NCBI GenBank assembly: GCA_024734495.1
Contig: JALMQS010000161.1
Span: forward strand, 3,136,450-3,200,449
Source: Forficula auricularia
Lineage: Eukaryota; Arthropoda; Insecta; Dermaptera; Forficulidae
Length of the DNA stretch: 64,000 bases
Direction of reading: 5' to 3'
Made by a program: the position numbers and the translations under genes. Position 1 is the first letter of the stretch. Each line of letters opens with the position of its first letter. Below the pieces are notes generated by a model that was not told the DNA's origin, searched no databases, and saw only the letters and a program-made list of their open reading frames with translations. This document shows, piece by piece, positions 52,902-62,217 of the stretch.

Positions 52902-53057
52902 CGAGGGGTGAACCGCGACCTAATATCGCGTAAACATACTTCCACTTTCATTCCCAAGTGGAAGAAAATAGATGAAGGGGCATTATCTAATGAATTCCAA
53001 ATTAATTCCATATAATTCCATAATATACACTTAATTCCAATCGCGGTTCACCCCTCG
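52902..53057. mobile_element. hAT MITE, family D, copy 3
   Basis: The ends CGAGGGGTGAACCGCGA are perfect inverted repeats, flanked by a perfect 8-bp duplication ACCTTCTT (52894-52901, 53058-53065). It is 156 bp, the shortest complete copy. Confidence 0.95.
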
Positions 53058-53069
53058 ACCTTCTTTAAT

Positions 53070-53470
53070 TAGAGAGACAAGCAACACTAATAGGTTTCTA
53101 TTTTACCTTTGGATGGAACCTAATAATAGTCAAATCAATGTAAACTAATTCTATTGTATTTACAATTAAGGCTAATATCCGAGTAATGTCCTGTCGAGTG
53201 AGCAAAGTAATTCATTGTATTGGGGTTAAGCAAATCGCTTCTTGCCACAGGTGATTCCCGCATGCAAATTAAACTGCTGGCCCCTTGACTCGGACACTAA
53301 ACATCTGTTCAAACAATCATCTGAATGGGTGACCTCGATGTACGGCTCATATACCTTACAATCAATCAGTCTGATCTGCAAACTGAACATCCTTGAATAA
53401 GTTAAAAAAAACAAAAAAAAAAACAGATAGGTTCAGTCATCAACTTGGATCGTAGTACTACGACTTAGAC
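53070..53470. other. No gene seen
   Basis: Unique sequence. A 62-codon minus-strand frame has no motif. Confidence 0.45.
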
Positions 53471-53800
53471 CAGTGTTCTTCAACCTGTGTTCCGCGGAAA
53501 CGTAGCGTTCCACTCGAGGGGTGATCCGCGATTGGAAGTAGGTGTACACCTCTTTGGAAGTATTTTGGAAGTACTTGGAAATATTTGGGAGTACTTGGAA
53601 ATATTTGGAAGTACTTGGAAATATTTGGAATTACTTGGAAATATTTGGAATTACTTGGAAATATTTGGAAGTACTTGGAAATATTTGGAAGTACAAGTGG
53701 AAGTAGGTGTACAACATATTAGGTGGCGGTTCACCCCTCGATTCCATTCAAACGCTATAAGTGTTCCGCGACTCAATGCTAAAATTCGATGTATAATACA
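53471..53800 (+). mobile_element. hAT terminus hosting a family D MITE
   Basis: CAGTGTTCTTCAACCTGTGT, TCCGCGGAA is a Charlie-like hAT end. The family D MITE at 53515-53740 lies just inside it. The far end was not located. Confidence 0.5.
53515..53740. mobile_element. hAT MITE, family D, copy 4, with 20-bp repeats
   Basis: Ends CGAGGGGTGATCCGCG and complement CGAGGGGTGAACCGCC. Flanks GTTCCACT and ATTCCATT agree at 6 of 8 positions. The interior is about seven units of GGAAGTACTTGGAAATATTT (53555-53700). A 106-codon frame over these units (repeating LGNIWNYLEIF) is produced by the repeat, not a gene. Confidence 0.88.
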
Positions 53801-53804
53801 AATT

Positions 53805-54075
53805 TAGGTTTTTTTAACTTCAAATTCGGACTTTTCCATATCAAATTCAGGATGTTTCAAACCAAATTCAAGATTTTAAAAATCAAAATCAGTCTGTTTC
53901 AAATCAAATTCAGAATTTGTAACAAACCATGCATATTTTGCATATATTAAATTATAGCTTTTTACCTGAAAAGGTTTCTTGAATTTACAAAATGCTAATC
54001 TTGAAAGGTTTTAGTTGATGAGCTGAAAATTGGTTCGCAAATATCTTAGAATGCACCAAATCTAATTTAATCTTG
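53805..54075 (+). repeat. Repeat also present at 18720-19005
   Basis: TTCAAATTCGGACTTTTCC, ATCAAATTCAGAATTT, TTGAAAGGTTTTAGTT, TGAGCTGAAAATTGG and AATGCACCAAATCTAA match the complement of the earlier copy. It holds a short internal tandem (AAATTCAG-type) array. Confidence 0.65.
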
Positions 54076-54079
54076 TTAT

Positions 54080-54380
54080 TAATTTCTGGACTGCCTTCCC
54101 TTCATTCAATCCTCAACAATTAATCAAAACTTCTGTCTCCGAAGAAAAACTTCAAACATACCTAAAATTCAAATTTATAATTTCATTTAATTTTAAATAC
54201 CTGGCCACCTTAGAGCCTTTTTCGAGAACCCGATTGGATATACATATATACAATTTTTCCTCTTTTAATAAAAGTAGATTTCAAATCGATTTAATCTATT
54301 TAAACCTATGTTATAAAGAGTTCAAATTTTTTCTTAATTTTTTAATAATGTTTTGAAATTAATAAAAAATGTTTGAAAGA
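54080..54380. other. No gene seen
   Basis: AT-rich sequence with no supported feature. Confidence 0.45.
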
Positions 54381-54389
54381 GTGTTTTGT

Positions 54390-54525
54390 CGTGAGTGTCG
54401 AACAAACATGGCCGGACAGTGTGTTAGTGCCTGGGTTCGGCTCCTGAGGGGGACGAACCCTCTGATAATGCAATATAAAAATATTTCAACTAATATCAAA
54501 AAAATTAAGGACAGATAAATTAAAT
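54390..54525 (+). mobile_element. tRNA-like SINE, family S, copy 2
   Basis: GTTAGTGCCTGGGTTCGGCT, CCTGAGGGGGACGAACCCTC, TGATAATGCAATATAAAAATATTTC aligns with the minus strand of 27372-27480. The B box is altered (GGTTCGGCTCC). Confidence 0.6.
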
Positions 54526-54529
54526 TCTT

Positions 54530-55035
54530 TTCATAAAAAATTTTAATTTACAATTTCTTAAGAATTAAAAAAATACCTAATTCCTAAAACACTGCAATTT
54601 TATTTAAGCGGGAGCCATCTGCCGGCAATCAAGCGCAACGCTGTGGTCTGACGTCTGTGCGGGGAGGTCAAGAGACGCCAGTTTAGGACGCAGGCGCCCG
54701 GTAAAGAGTTACCTTCTCGCTCTAACCATGTTAAAGATAAGAATTTAACAATTATTTTTGAATATTATATATTTAATATTAATATTCATTCATATTATAT
54801 TATTGTGTAATGTTATATTGTATTTATTTGTGATTTTTCTTATTTTTATATTTTTTACAATATGTAAAACAGTGTCTTTCATCAGTCAATCATTTCAATC
54901 AATCGACATAGTTTTAAATTGATCTCGATCTCTCGGATTGATGGTTATGTTTTTAAACATTGCTGTTTATTATAGACAGATCTCCGTGGTCCAGATCATC
55001 TTGTTTTCAAGTAATTCAAACATACAGGCTCTTCT
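54530..55035. other. No gene seen; GC-rich patch
   Basis: The patch at 54605-54730 (GGGAGCCATCTGCCGGCAAT, GTCTGTGCGGGGAGGTC) is GC-richer and unique. No coding motif or RNA gene is recognised. Confidence 0.4.
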
Positions 55036-56015
55036 GTTTTTGAATTTACTTAATTTTATCTGATAATTGAAAATCTTTTTATTTTTATATATTATTTTTC
55101 TTAATTATTATGAAATCATTCATATTTGAGATTTTTTTAAATTTTTATATAAATTCTACTATTTAAAATGCGTTTAATTTTTCTATAAATTCTCCATCAA
55201 GATGATAAGAGTCCCCCTTTCTATCAATGCGGCTTTTTAGGGAGCTTTAAAGAGTGATTTTTTTCGAGATATCCCGTCGAAATTATACTCATTTATAAAA
55301 TATACTATATAAAATGCGTTTAGTTTTTTGAAAATTAATATTTTATTTCTTCTATAAATTCTCTATCAAGTTAATAAGGAGTCCCCCCTTTCTATCCCTG
55401 CGGCTTTTTGGGGACCCTTAAAAATTGAATTTTTTTTCTAGATATTCCATCGAAAATATACTCATTTAAATATATATAAAATTTAGTATTTAAAATTTAG
55501 TTTTTTTGAAAATAAATATTTTATTTTTCCTATAAATTCTAAATTGAGTTGAAAAAAGCTCCCCCTTTGAATCAATGCGGCTTTTTAGGAAGCATTAAAA
55601 AAGTGATTATATTTGAGTTATTCCATCGAAATTATAATCATTTAAATCTAAATAAAATCTACTATTTGAAATGCGTTTGAGTTTGTTGAAAATTAATTTT
55701 TTATAAATTCTCAATGGAGTTGATAAGTGTCACCCCTTTGTATCAAAAGGGTATTTAGAGAGGCTTAAAAAAGTGATGTTTTTCGGTAATAAATTTATAA
55801 TTGAGAATATTTAAAAAAAATATATATTATTTTCAATTCTCTAGGACCGTCTGATCCCATATATACTAAAATTTCTATAATTTCTATATTTCAATTTTTT
55901 TGTCAAAATCAGAAATTTCTCAATCAATGGGGGTTTTTTAAAAGAGGCTTAAAAACGATATTTTTTCAAGATATTCCATCGATATTATACTCATTTAATT
56001 CTTTATAAAATCTGC

Positions 56016-56750
56016 TATTTATAAAAATAATTTTTAAGAAAAAATAAAACCGACTTCAAAAATTAAATGCAACAAATAAAACACACTTAAAGGAATAAAA
56101 TAATTATTATCTTATTTAGTTACAACTAAACGACGAAATATTAACATGAAATTACTTTTTGAAGTCGGTACCAAACAAACTATACCTATAGCGAGGTACC
56201 CGCCAAACGTACTAAGTAAGATCCGTCGAGTGCGATTCATAAAAGGTATATGTTTGGCACAACCAAAAGTAATTTCGTGTTAATATTACGTCGTTTAGTT
56301 AATAAATAAGATAATAATTATTATGCCTTTTAGTGGTTTTAGCTGTTGCATTTAATATTTTGAAGTCGAGTTTTTATTTTTTCTTAAAATTATTTTTATT
56401 TCTCTTTTTAGTATGTTATTAATAGTGATCATATCATCAGAACTTGACCAAATTAATATGACACCATCCTAAGACACCCCTTTCGGATAAAAAAAGAACC
56501 ATCGAAATCGGTTCATAAACAAAGAGGTTAGAGTCCTAAAACAAACCTAATAAAAAAAGGTCTAATACCTATGAAAAAAAAAATCGAAAAAAAATGGGAC
56601 CAATCGGAAGCTAGACTGGACCCAATGCAAAAAAAATTTTCAAAATCGGTTGACAATTGGCGGAGATATGAGGTAACATAAGGCGCAAAAAAAAGAAAAA
56701 ATTCAGTCGAATAGAGAACCTCCTCCTTTTTTTGAGTCGGTTAAAAATGA
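56016..56750 (-). mobile_element. Family B element, copy 3, inserted in satellite F
   Basis: It has the same order as copy 1: snap-back part with ACCGACTTC arms (about 56020-56400; core GCGAGGTACCCGCCAAACGT in inverted orientation relative to copies 1 and 2), body with GGACCAATCGGAAGCTAGAC and TTGGCGGAGATATGAGGTAA, and end TTTGAGTCGGTT. It lies in satellite F. Confidence 0.82.
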
Positions 56751-56778
56751 GTTTATTTTTTTGAAAATTAATGTTTTA

Positions 56779-57120
56779 TAACAAATTTAAATTTAGGGAA
56801 CGAAGAGGAGTTTATTTTTTATTACATTGGGGTCTGCGATCGATTGGGAGGCGCTGGAATATTTAATTGTTTAATTAATGAATCAAGGCCTAGGCTGCGA
56901 AAAATGAACGAGGAGAGGATTAAAAGAAATTCCATAATTCATATAGACAAAAGGTATTAGTTTGGGATCAGGGATCAGTAGCTTAGTGGATATAGGAGTT
57001 AAAACTCTTATGACAAAGCATTGCAGTACACATGCAAAGATCCCGGGTTCGAGCCCCGGCTGATCCTTTTGTCTGTAATAAAAATAAACTTTTCTTCGTT
57101 CCCTAAATTTAAATTTGTTA
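56779..57120 (+). mobile_element. tRNA-containing element with 45-bp inverted ends
   Basis: The ends TAACAAATTTAAATTTAGGG, AACGAAGAGGAGTTTATTTT and their complement at 57076-57120 are inverted over about 45 bp. TTA lies outside both ends, a possible 3-bp duplication. Inside are GGGGTCTGCGATCGATTGGG, a block with AAAATGAACGAGGAGAGG, and a tRNA-like gene. The right end is the shared repeat end. The left end may be an inverted copy of it. Confidence 0.65.
56972..57066 (+). tRNA. tRNA-like gene with expanded D-loop, copy 1
   Basis: The 95-base sequence folds as a tRNA. The acceptor stem is GGATCAG/CTGATCC (7 bp, perfect), the T arm CCGGG TTCGAGC CCCGG (perfect), the anticodon arm TTGCA GTACACA TGCAA (5 bp, 7-base loop) and the variable region AGATC. 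The D stem can be GCTT/AAGC, but the D-loop holds about 22 extra bases that themselves pair (AGGAGT/ACTCTT). A box (TAGCTTAGTGG) and B box (GGTTCGAGCCC) are intact, and TTTT follows directly, as a polymerase III terminator. The anticodon position reads ACA (cysteine codon UGU), and base 37 is C, both unusual. It may be an odd or decayed tRNA, or a tRNA-derived repeat. No nuclear intron fits here. Confidence 0.6.
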
Positions 57121-57480
57121 TTAATTGTCTTTACACGGCCTCGTTGTGGTCGCGCCCCGGGTGAAGAGAAAATTATTTTCGATCTTTGGGGTCTGCGATC
57201 GATTGGGAGGCGCTGGAATATTTAATTGTTTAATTAATGAATCAAGGCCTAGGCTGCGAAAAATGAACGAGGAGAGGATTAAAAAGAAATTCCATAATTC
57301 ATATAGACAAAAGGTATTAGTTTGGGATCAGGGATCAGTAGCTTAGTGGATATAGGAGTTAAAACTCTTATGACAAAGCATTGCAGTACACATGCAAAGA
57401 TCCCGGGTTCGAGCCCCGGCTGATCCTTTTGTCTGTAATAAAAATAAACTTTTCTTCGTTCCCTAAATTTAAATTTGTTA
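57121..57480 (+). repeat. Second tandem unit of the tRNA-containing element
   Basis: A 360-bp unit, nearly identical to the first from GGGGTCTGCGATCGATTGGG to AAATTTGTTA. It starts instead with TTAATTGTCTTTACACGGCC, TCGTTGTGGTCGCGCCCCGG. A third, partial unit (57481-57593) repeats this start. The 73-codon and 65-codon frames here are not genes. Confidence 0.88.
57332..57426 (+). tRNA. tRNA-like gene with expanded D-loop, copy 2
   Basis: It is identical by eye to copy 1, 360 bases downstream, including the D-loop hairpin, the ACA anticodon position and the TTTT after the acceptor stem. Identity of both copies means recent duplication, or selection or conversion. The sequence alone cannot separate these. 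Confidence 0.6.
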
Positions 57481-58076
57481 TTAATTGTCTTTACACGGCC
57501 TCGTTGTGGTCGCGCCCCGGGTGAAGAGAAATTATTTTCGATCTTTGGGGTCTGCTGATCGATTGGGAGGCGCTGGAATATTTAATTGTTTAGTTGATGT
57601 TTGTTATTTTGCCTATAAGTTTTCCATCGAGTTAATAATGGTCCCCCCTTTCCTATCAATCCGGTTTTTTAGAGGGACTTAAAAATGTGTTTTTTTGAGG
57701 TTGTATTTACTTAATTTTATCTGATAATACAAATTCTTTTTTATTTTATAAATTATTTTTCCTAATGAATATACGGAATCATTCATATTTGAGGTAGTTT
57801 TTTAATTTTCGAAAAAAATATGTTTGATCATTTTTAAAAAATAATATTTTGTTTTTCTATAAATTCTCAATAATGTTGATAAGGGTCAATGTCGCTTTTG
57901 AGAGGCGTAAAAAAATGATGTTTTTCGGTAATAAATTTTTAGTCGAGATATTTAAAAAAAATATTTTTTAATTATATAGGTCCGTCTGATCCCATATATT
58001 CTAAAATTTCTATAATTTGGACAATTTTTTTTTCAAAATCAGAAATTTCTCTATCAAATTGATAAGGTTTGCCCTT

Positions 58077-58124
58077 TTTAACCGACTTCAAAAAAGGAGA
58101 AGGTTCTCTATTCGACTGATTTTT
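58077..58124 (+). repeat. Family B end fragment in satellite F
   Basis: TTTTAACCGACTTCAAAAAA, GGAGAAGGTTCTCTATTCGA, CTGATTTTT is the first 48 bases of a family B element, followed directly by satellite F sequence. It is a remnant of a second B insertion in the array. Confidence 0.75.
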
Positions 58125-58292
58125 CTATCGAAAGGGACATTTTAGGGTGCCTTAAAAACGTGATTTTTTCGAGATATTCCATCGAAATTATACTCATTTA
58201 AATCCATATCAAATCTTCTATTTAAAATTCGTTTAGTTTTGTGAAAATTAATATTTTATTTTTTATAAAAATTGCAAATCGAGTTGATAAGG

Positions 58293-58392
58293 NNNNNNNN
58301 NNNNNNNNNNNNNNNNNNNNNNNNNNNNNNNNNNNNNNNNNNNNNNNNNNNNNNNNNNNNNNNNNNNNNNNNNNNNNNNNNNNNNNNNNNNN
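58293..58392. other. Assembly gap (100 N)
   Basis: Exactly 100 N at the end of satellite F. Reading frames that span it are not meaningful. Confidence 0.99.
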
Positions 58393-58662
58393 CATTGCTG
58401 AGATAAATTTGCAACAGGCCTAATCGACACGCCTTAATCAGTATAAAATTTAAGACATAATGAAACATTTAACAATAATAATTGTGAAAAAAATCCAGAA
58501 ACCCTAAAATTTACAAATTTCTTCGTATTGCAAATCAAAACCAAAGTAGGTACTAGTACGAATTTTCTTAACTACCATACCAACAAATAGGCTCACATTT
58601 CAGACATTTTAAGCAAAAAAATGACAATTTCGGGCAAGTTTGATTAAATTAGAAATATTTTT

Positions 58663-59010
58663 TTTACTTTACCATACAGGGCATGGTCAAGTATTGTAAT
58701 CGTGCATGGAAAAAATGGTTTTTTCTTCGTTTTTTCGAAATATCTCAAAAACAGGTGCAACTATTTTCATTAAAAAAATTGGGTGAAAGCATGGCATTTC
58801 GGACTACAAAAAAGCCTAAATAAGTGATCATCGAAAAAATTTTACTTTTCGAGATAATAGCTGTTTTGTCAAAATGTCTGTTAGTACGTTAGTTAGTACG
58901 TGCGTACCAAATTTTTGTGGAAGCACTAGCTCAAAAACTAGTGTGAATATCAAAACGAAATTTTACATGTACCTAGTTTTGGTGCATTGAGATTAAGAGC
59001 TGATTATTTT
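58663..59010 (+). repeat. Family A, 5' part
   Basis: TTTACTTTACCATACAGGGC to GGTGCATTGAGATTAAGAGC. It stops before the 110-bp submodules. Confidence 0.78.
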
Positions 59011-59019
59011 TTTATAAAA

Positions 59020-59460
59020 TTAGCAATATATAGCAAGAAATTAACTAAAAGTTAATTGTTTTGATGATTATTGCAATAAAAAGAATTCAATTCAAAATTA
59101 TGATCCCATATATTTTAATTTTAATAATTGATCTAAGTCATTAAATTGATGATGGAATGTAGGAAAATTGTCTTTAGTAAATGACTTAAGTGGTTCAATT
59201 GACCTGAGCAAATGACGCCCTTTAGATGATGATGATAATATATATATATATTGGCCAATTTCCTCCTTAATCGACAGTGCTATCCCTACCTTTAAAAGAA
59301 GTATTGCCGGCACAATTCTAGTGGAGATAAAGGGTGCAAAATCTTTTCTATAATCATAAATATACCATAAAGGTCAATAGTTTATAAACAAAACGATCTT
59401 GATTGGATATTAGAGTTCAAGTTGCCGATAGAAATATATAATAAATTTTATATTTTCTAA
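59020..59460. other. No gene seen
   Basis: AT-rich sequence. A 71-codon minus-strand frame has no motif. Confidence 0.45.
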
Positions 59461-59469
59461 GAAAATCAC

Positions 59470-59600
59470 ACTAGAGTGTAATCTTTTAGATTCGAGATGG
59501 AATGGATTATTTTTAATTATATGTCAATTATAAACAGCCCTTCTGGCATATATTTAAAGATAATCCATTCCATCTCGGATCTAATAGATAACACCTTCTT
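59470..59600. repeat. Inverted repeat related to 60.7-61.4 kb
   Basis: TTAGATTCGAGATGGAATGG, ATTAT and ATAATCCATTCCATCTCGGA, TCTAATAGA are inverted arms of about 35 bp around TTTTAATTATATGTCA. The same motifs flank the SINE S copies at 60.75 and 61.3 kb. Confidence 0.65.
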
Positions 59601-59745
59601 GTGATCTTAGATCTTGATTGGGTCGACTTTAAAATAAGGCAAAGAATCCGATAAACAACGCCATCTACCGTAATTCCTAAGATCGGGTGCTTGAGGTAGA
59701 AATATGTTGTTGTTTTTGGGTTTTGATTTTTTGAAAAATTTTACT

Positions 59746-60165
59746 TCATGAATTGAAAATAAATTTATTACTCGATACGCCCAAGAGGGAGGCGAAGTCA
59801 ACATACCGGGCGAGCCTAGTATTGAATTGGCAAATTCTTTTTTTTTTTTTTAATGCAATCGAATGCAAGCAGGGGTGCACCAGCAAAGATGTAGCCCCTA
59901 TGGATCTCGAAGACCCTTGCATTACCGAAGAGAAGGGAAAGTTGATTAAGTGGAGAGGGTGTAGACGTAGGTGTCTATGCACCCTGGTTTTGAAGGCTTG
60001 AAGATCATAGCTGCTGGGAAAGATAGAGGCTGGGAGAGAGTTCCAGTTCCTTGAAGTCATGGGGATATATGTATTCGCGAATGAAGTGGTCCGGCACTTT
60101 TCCAATTTGACCGCAAAAGAGTGTTTCGTTAGTAGGGGTGTTGAATTTTATCAAATCGTTTGTTA
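59746..60165 (-). pseudogene. LINE reverse-transcriptase C-terminal fragment
   Basis: The minus strand reads TKHSFAVKLEKCRTTSFANT, YIPMTSRNWNSLPASIFPSS, YDLQAFKTRVHRHL, ending at a stop at 59746. The pattern of RT, T-R-x-WNSLP, FP, YDL and FK..V..HL is the conserved tail just after the reverse-transcriptase domain of Jockey/CR1-type non-LTR retrotransposons. Only this 3' end is left. Upstream the similarity ends near 60165, followed by family A. An in-frame KKKKR from an A run shows decay or a length change. Confidence 0.8.
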
Positions 60166-60215
60166 CATCCAAATAAAAGCAAATTGTTCGATGTACCCTT
60201 ATTTGTGCCCATACG

Positions 60216-60655
60216 AAAACATGGCATTTCGATCTACAAAAAAGCCCCAATAAGTGAACATCGAAAGAATTATATTTTTCGAGATTTTAATATTTGTTTC
60301 AAAATGTCTGTTAGTCTGTGCGTTATCAAATTTTTGTGTACGCACTAGCTCAAAAACTAGAGTGAATATCAAACCCAAATTTTACATGTAGTTTCGGTGC
60401 ATTGAGATTAAGAGCTGATTAGATTTTGGTGCATATCGACTCAAAAATTAAGGGGGGTCAAAAAATAGAAATCTAGGCCATTTGAGCAAACGCAACCAAA
60501 TTTTGTATAGATAATCAGTGGGCCCCTAGAAGTCTAAAAATCCAAAACTAATCCCCCTACATGATTATAAATAATTTTATTAAATATTAAATATAAGAGA
60601 GGGTCCAGGGTGTATGGTAAACTCATGTGGATGCCCACATCAGAACTGACAATTT
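60216..60655 (+). repeat. Family A, 3' part
   Basis: It runs from AACATGGCATTTCGATCTAC through GTGTACGCACTAGCTCAAAA, one 110-bp submodule (60465-60545) and ATGATTATAAATAATTTTAT, to GGTAAACTCATGTGGATGCC, CACATCAGAAC. It lacks the 5' start. Confidence 0.78.
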
Positions 60656-60656
60656 A

Positions 60657-61034
60657 TTATGAAAGATATTAATTTGCCGATGGTAATAGATTCAAATTTA
60701 CTAGAAAATCATAAGATGGTGTCATCTATTAAATCCGTTGAAATGGAATATTTTTAATTATATGTCAGAGGGTTGTTTTTCACCCCCTCGGGAATCGAAC
60801 CCGAGTGCCAGTAACAGCAATCGGGCCACCTGGCTCACCTGCGGGATACGAACCACTCTGACATATGCGAAATTCCGCAGGTGGAGTGGCTTTGCTGACT
60901 CATGGATTCGATTATACATTAATTTATAAAAATATTCCATCTATAATCTGGATTTAATAGATGACACCATGCTTATGATTTTCTAATAAATTGAATCTAT
61001 TGCATCGGCAAATTAATATCTTTCATATTAAATT
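60657..61034. repeat. Palindromic unit with SINE S core
   Basis: The arms (60657-60762 and about 60925-61034) share ATGAAAGATATTAATTTGCC and GATGGTGTCATCTATTAAAT with their complements. The core is SINE S (minus) plus GC-richer sequence. Confidence 0.75.
60765..60870 (-). mobile_element. tRNA-like SINE, family S, copy 3
   Basis: The minus strand reads CATATGTCAGAGTGGTTCGT, TGAGCCAGGTGGCCC, CTCGGGTTCGATTCCCGAG (a perfect T-arm-like stem-loop with B box), then AACCCTCTGACATAT. The outer ATGTCAGAG/CTCTGACAT pair gives it an inverted, acceptor-like end. Confidence 0.72.
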
Positions 61035-61204
61035 AGGAAAAGTCATTCCATTGCCCTTCGAATTTTGAATTTCTTCAAAATTCGAAACACTCAACCACCT
61101 TTATTTAAATTATATGGCATGGCTATATGTTTAAATTTAGAATCACTATATCGCGAAATTTTACAAATTAAGATAACAATCTTTGAGTAAAATATTTTAC
61201 GCGT

Positions 61205-61320
61205 TTGCATATGTCAGAGTGGTTCGTATCCCGCAGGTGAGCCAGGTGGCCCGGATTGCTGTTACTGGCACTCGGGTTCGATTCCCGAGGGGTGAAAAAC
61301 AACCCCTCTGACATATAATT
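61205..61320 (+). mobile_element. tRNA-like SINE, family S, copy 4
   Basis: It is nearly identical to copy 3 but on the plus strand (ATATGTCAGAGTGGTTCGTA, CTCGGGTTCGATTCCCGAG, AACCCCTCTGACATATAA), followed by TTAAAAATATTCCATTTCAACGG and GATGACACCATCTTATGATT, the same flank as at 60700-60760 in reverse. Confidence 0.72.
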
Positions 61321-61560
61321 AAAAATATTCCATTTCAACGGATTTAATAGATGACACCATCTTATGATTTTCTGACAATTTATTGTTTGTAAGCAATACA
61401 ATATGTTTAACACGATATTCTTTCAACACGAAGAAATATTTCGGTCCCCTCAGTTTTGTTTTAAGCGATTTTCACTGTATATAATATCTTTTTATTGTTA
61501 TTAAAAAATTTTTATTCTGTTCAACCAGTTGAAGGCGCTGTTTGTTTCATTTGTTAGGCA

Positions 61561-61590
61561 CTGATGATGCCGTTTTCGGCGAAAAAAACT
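61561..61590 (+). other. CTGATGA/GCCG hairpin/GAAA motif (single copy)
   Basis: CTGATGA, T, GCCG TTTT CGGC, GAAAAAAAC. This is the cleanest hairpin among the tips of this type, but no partner arm is seen nearby. Confidence 0.45.
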
Positions 61591-61679
61591 TGTACAATTG
61601 TCCATCCATAAACTATATAAACATGAAAAACTGATATTATATTGGTGTCCACTACGTTATTTATAATACATAGAACCAT

Positions 61680-62210
61680 AAAATTATTTCCCAATGCCTC
61701 CAAATTTCACCACCAAAGTATTCTCTAATGATATAGTTATAGATCTAATTTGCTCTTGTTTATATGTGAGAAAGTGAGAGTAAATGCGTTGGAGAGAAAG
61801 GGGTCCCCCGGCCCCCCCTGGAAGCGCACAAACGGTGAGGTGACCTTGCAACAAGTTGGCGCTTCGGATGGCAAACCTTGAACTGTTTGAGAGGAGAGCG
61901 ACCCGGAAAAAAAACAACACCCATACAGATAGAGTCTGTGTGTGTATTAGACACTAGTCATCATGCAGGTAGACAGCAAAGTGTTTTCTATCGGATCTCC
62001 CACGCCTTTGAATGGCTGGGAAGCTACCGCCATGTCCTCCGTTCGTCCTGAGCCTCCTCTCGGTTACGTAAATTGTCCTCGCTATCCTATCATCGTTATC
62101 AGCCGAGCATTACATTGACGACTCCGAATATTTTCATTTTTATAAGAGAACACACAAAAAAAGAAACCTTTCTTCAAATTCTGGTACGCTTCCCACAAAT
62201 ATTAATGATT
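61680..62210. other. Unique, GC-moderate segment
   Basis: GGGGTCCCCCGGCCCCCCCT, GGCGCTTCGGATGGCAAACC and CCTCCGTTCGTCCTGAGCC are GC-richer than the surroundings. Frames of 60-80 codons occur on the minus strand without any known motif. It may be regulatory or an unrecognised exon. Confidence 0.25.
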
Positions 62211-62217
62211 TACCTGT

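Larger units (their letters stand above)
55040..58292. repeat. Satellite F, 170-180-bp units, with two insertions
   Basis: Diverged units repeat the order CTATAAATTCTC, GAGTTGATAAG, CCCCCTTT, CAATGCGGCTTTTTAG, TTTTTCGAGATATTCCATCG and ATTATACTCATTTAAAT. The GCGGCTTTT landmark occurs at about 55229, 55400 and 55577, with weaker versions near 55750 and 55928. Family B (56016-56750) and a tRNA-like tandem element (56779-57593) interrupt it. It resumes at 57600 and runs into the assembly gap, which probably reflects the repeat. Confidence 0.85.

Noticed and set aside
53555..53700. CRISPR array
   Set aside because: The 20-bp units are contiguous without spacers, lie inside a MITE and are in a eukaryotic context.
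53487..53807. 106-codon frame with repeated LEIFGSTWKY-type units
   Set aside because: It is a reading of the 20-bp minisatellite in a hAT MITE. The matching sequence in other copies is not open.
56972..57066. An ordinary tRNA-Cys gene or a tRNA with the usual intron
   Set aside because: The extra bases are in the D-loop and not after position 37, the anticodon position is ACA and not GCA, and base 37 is C.
58241..58468. Reading frames spanning the 100-N gap
   Set aside because: They are open only because N translates to unknown residues.
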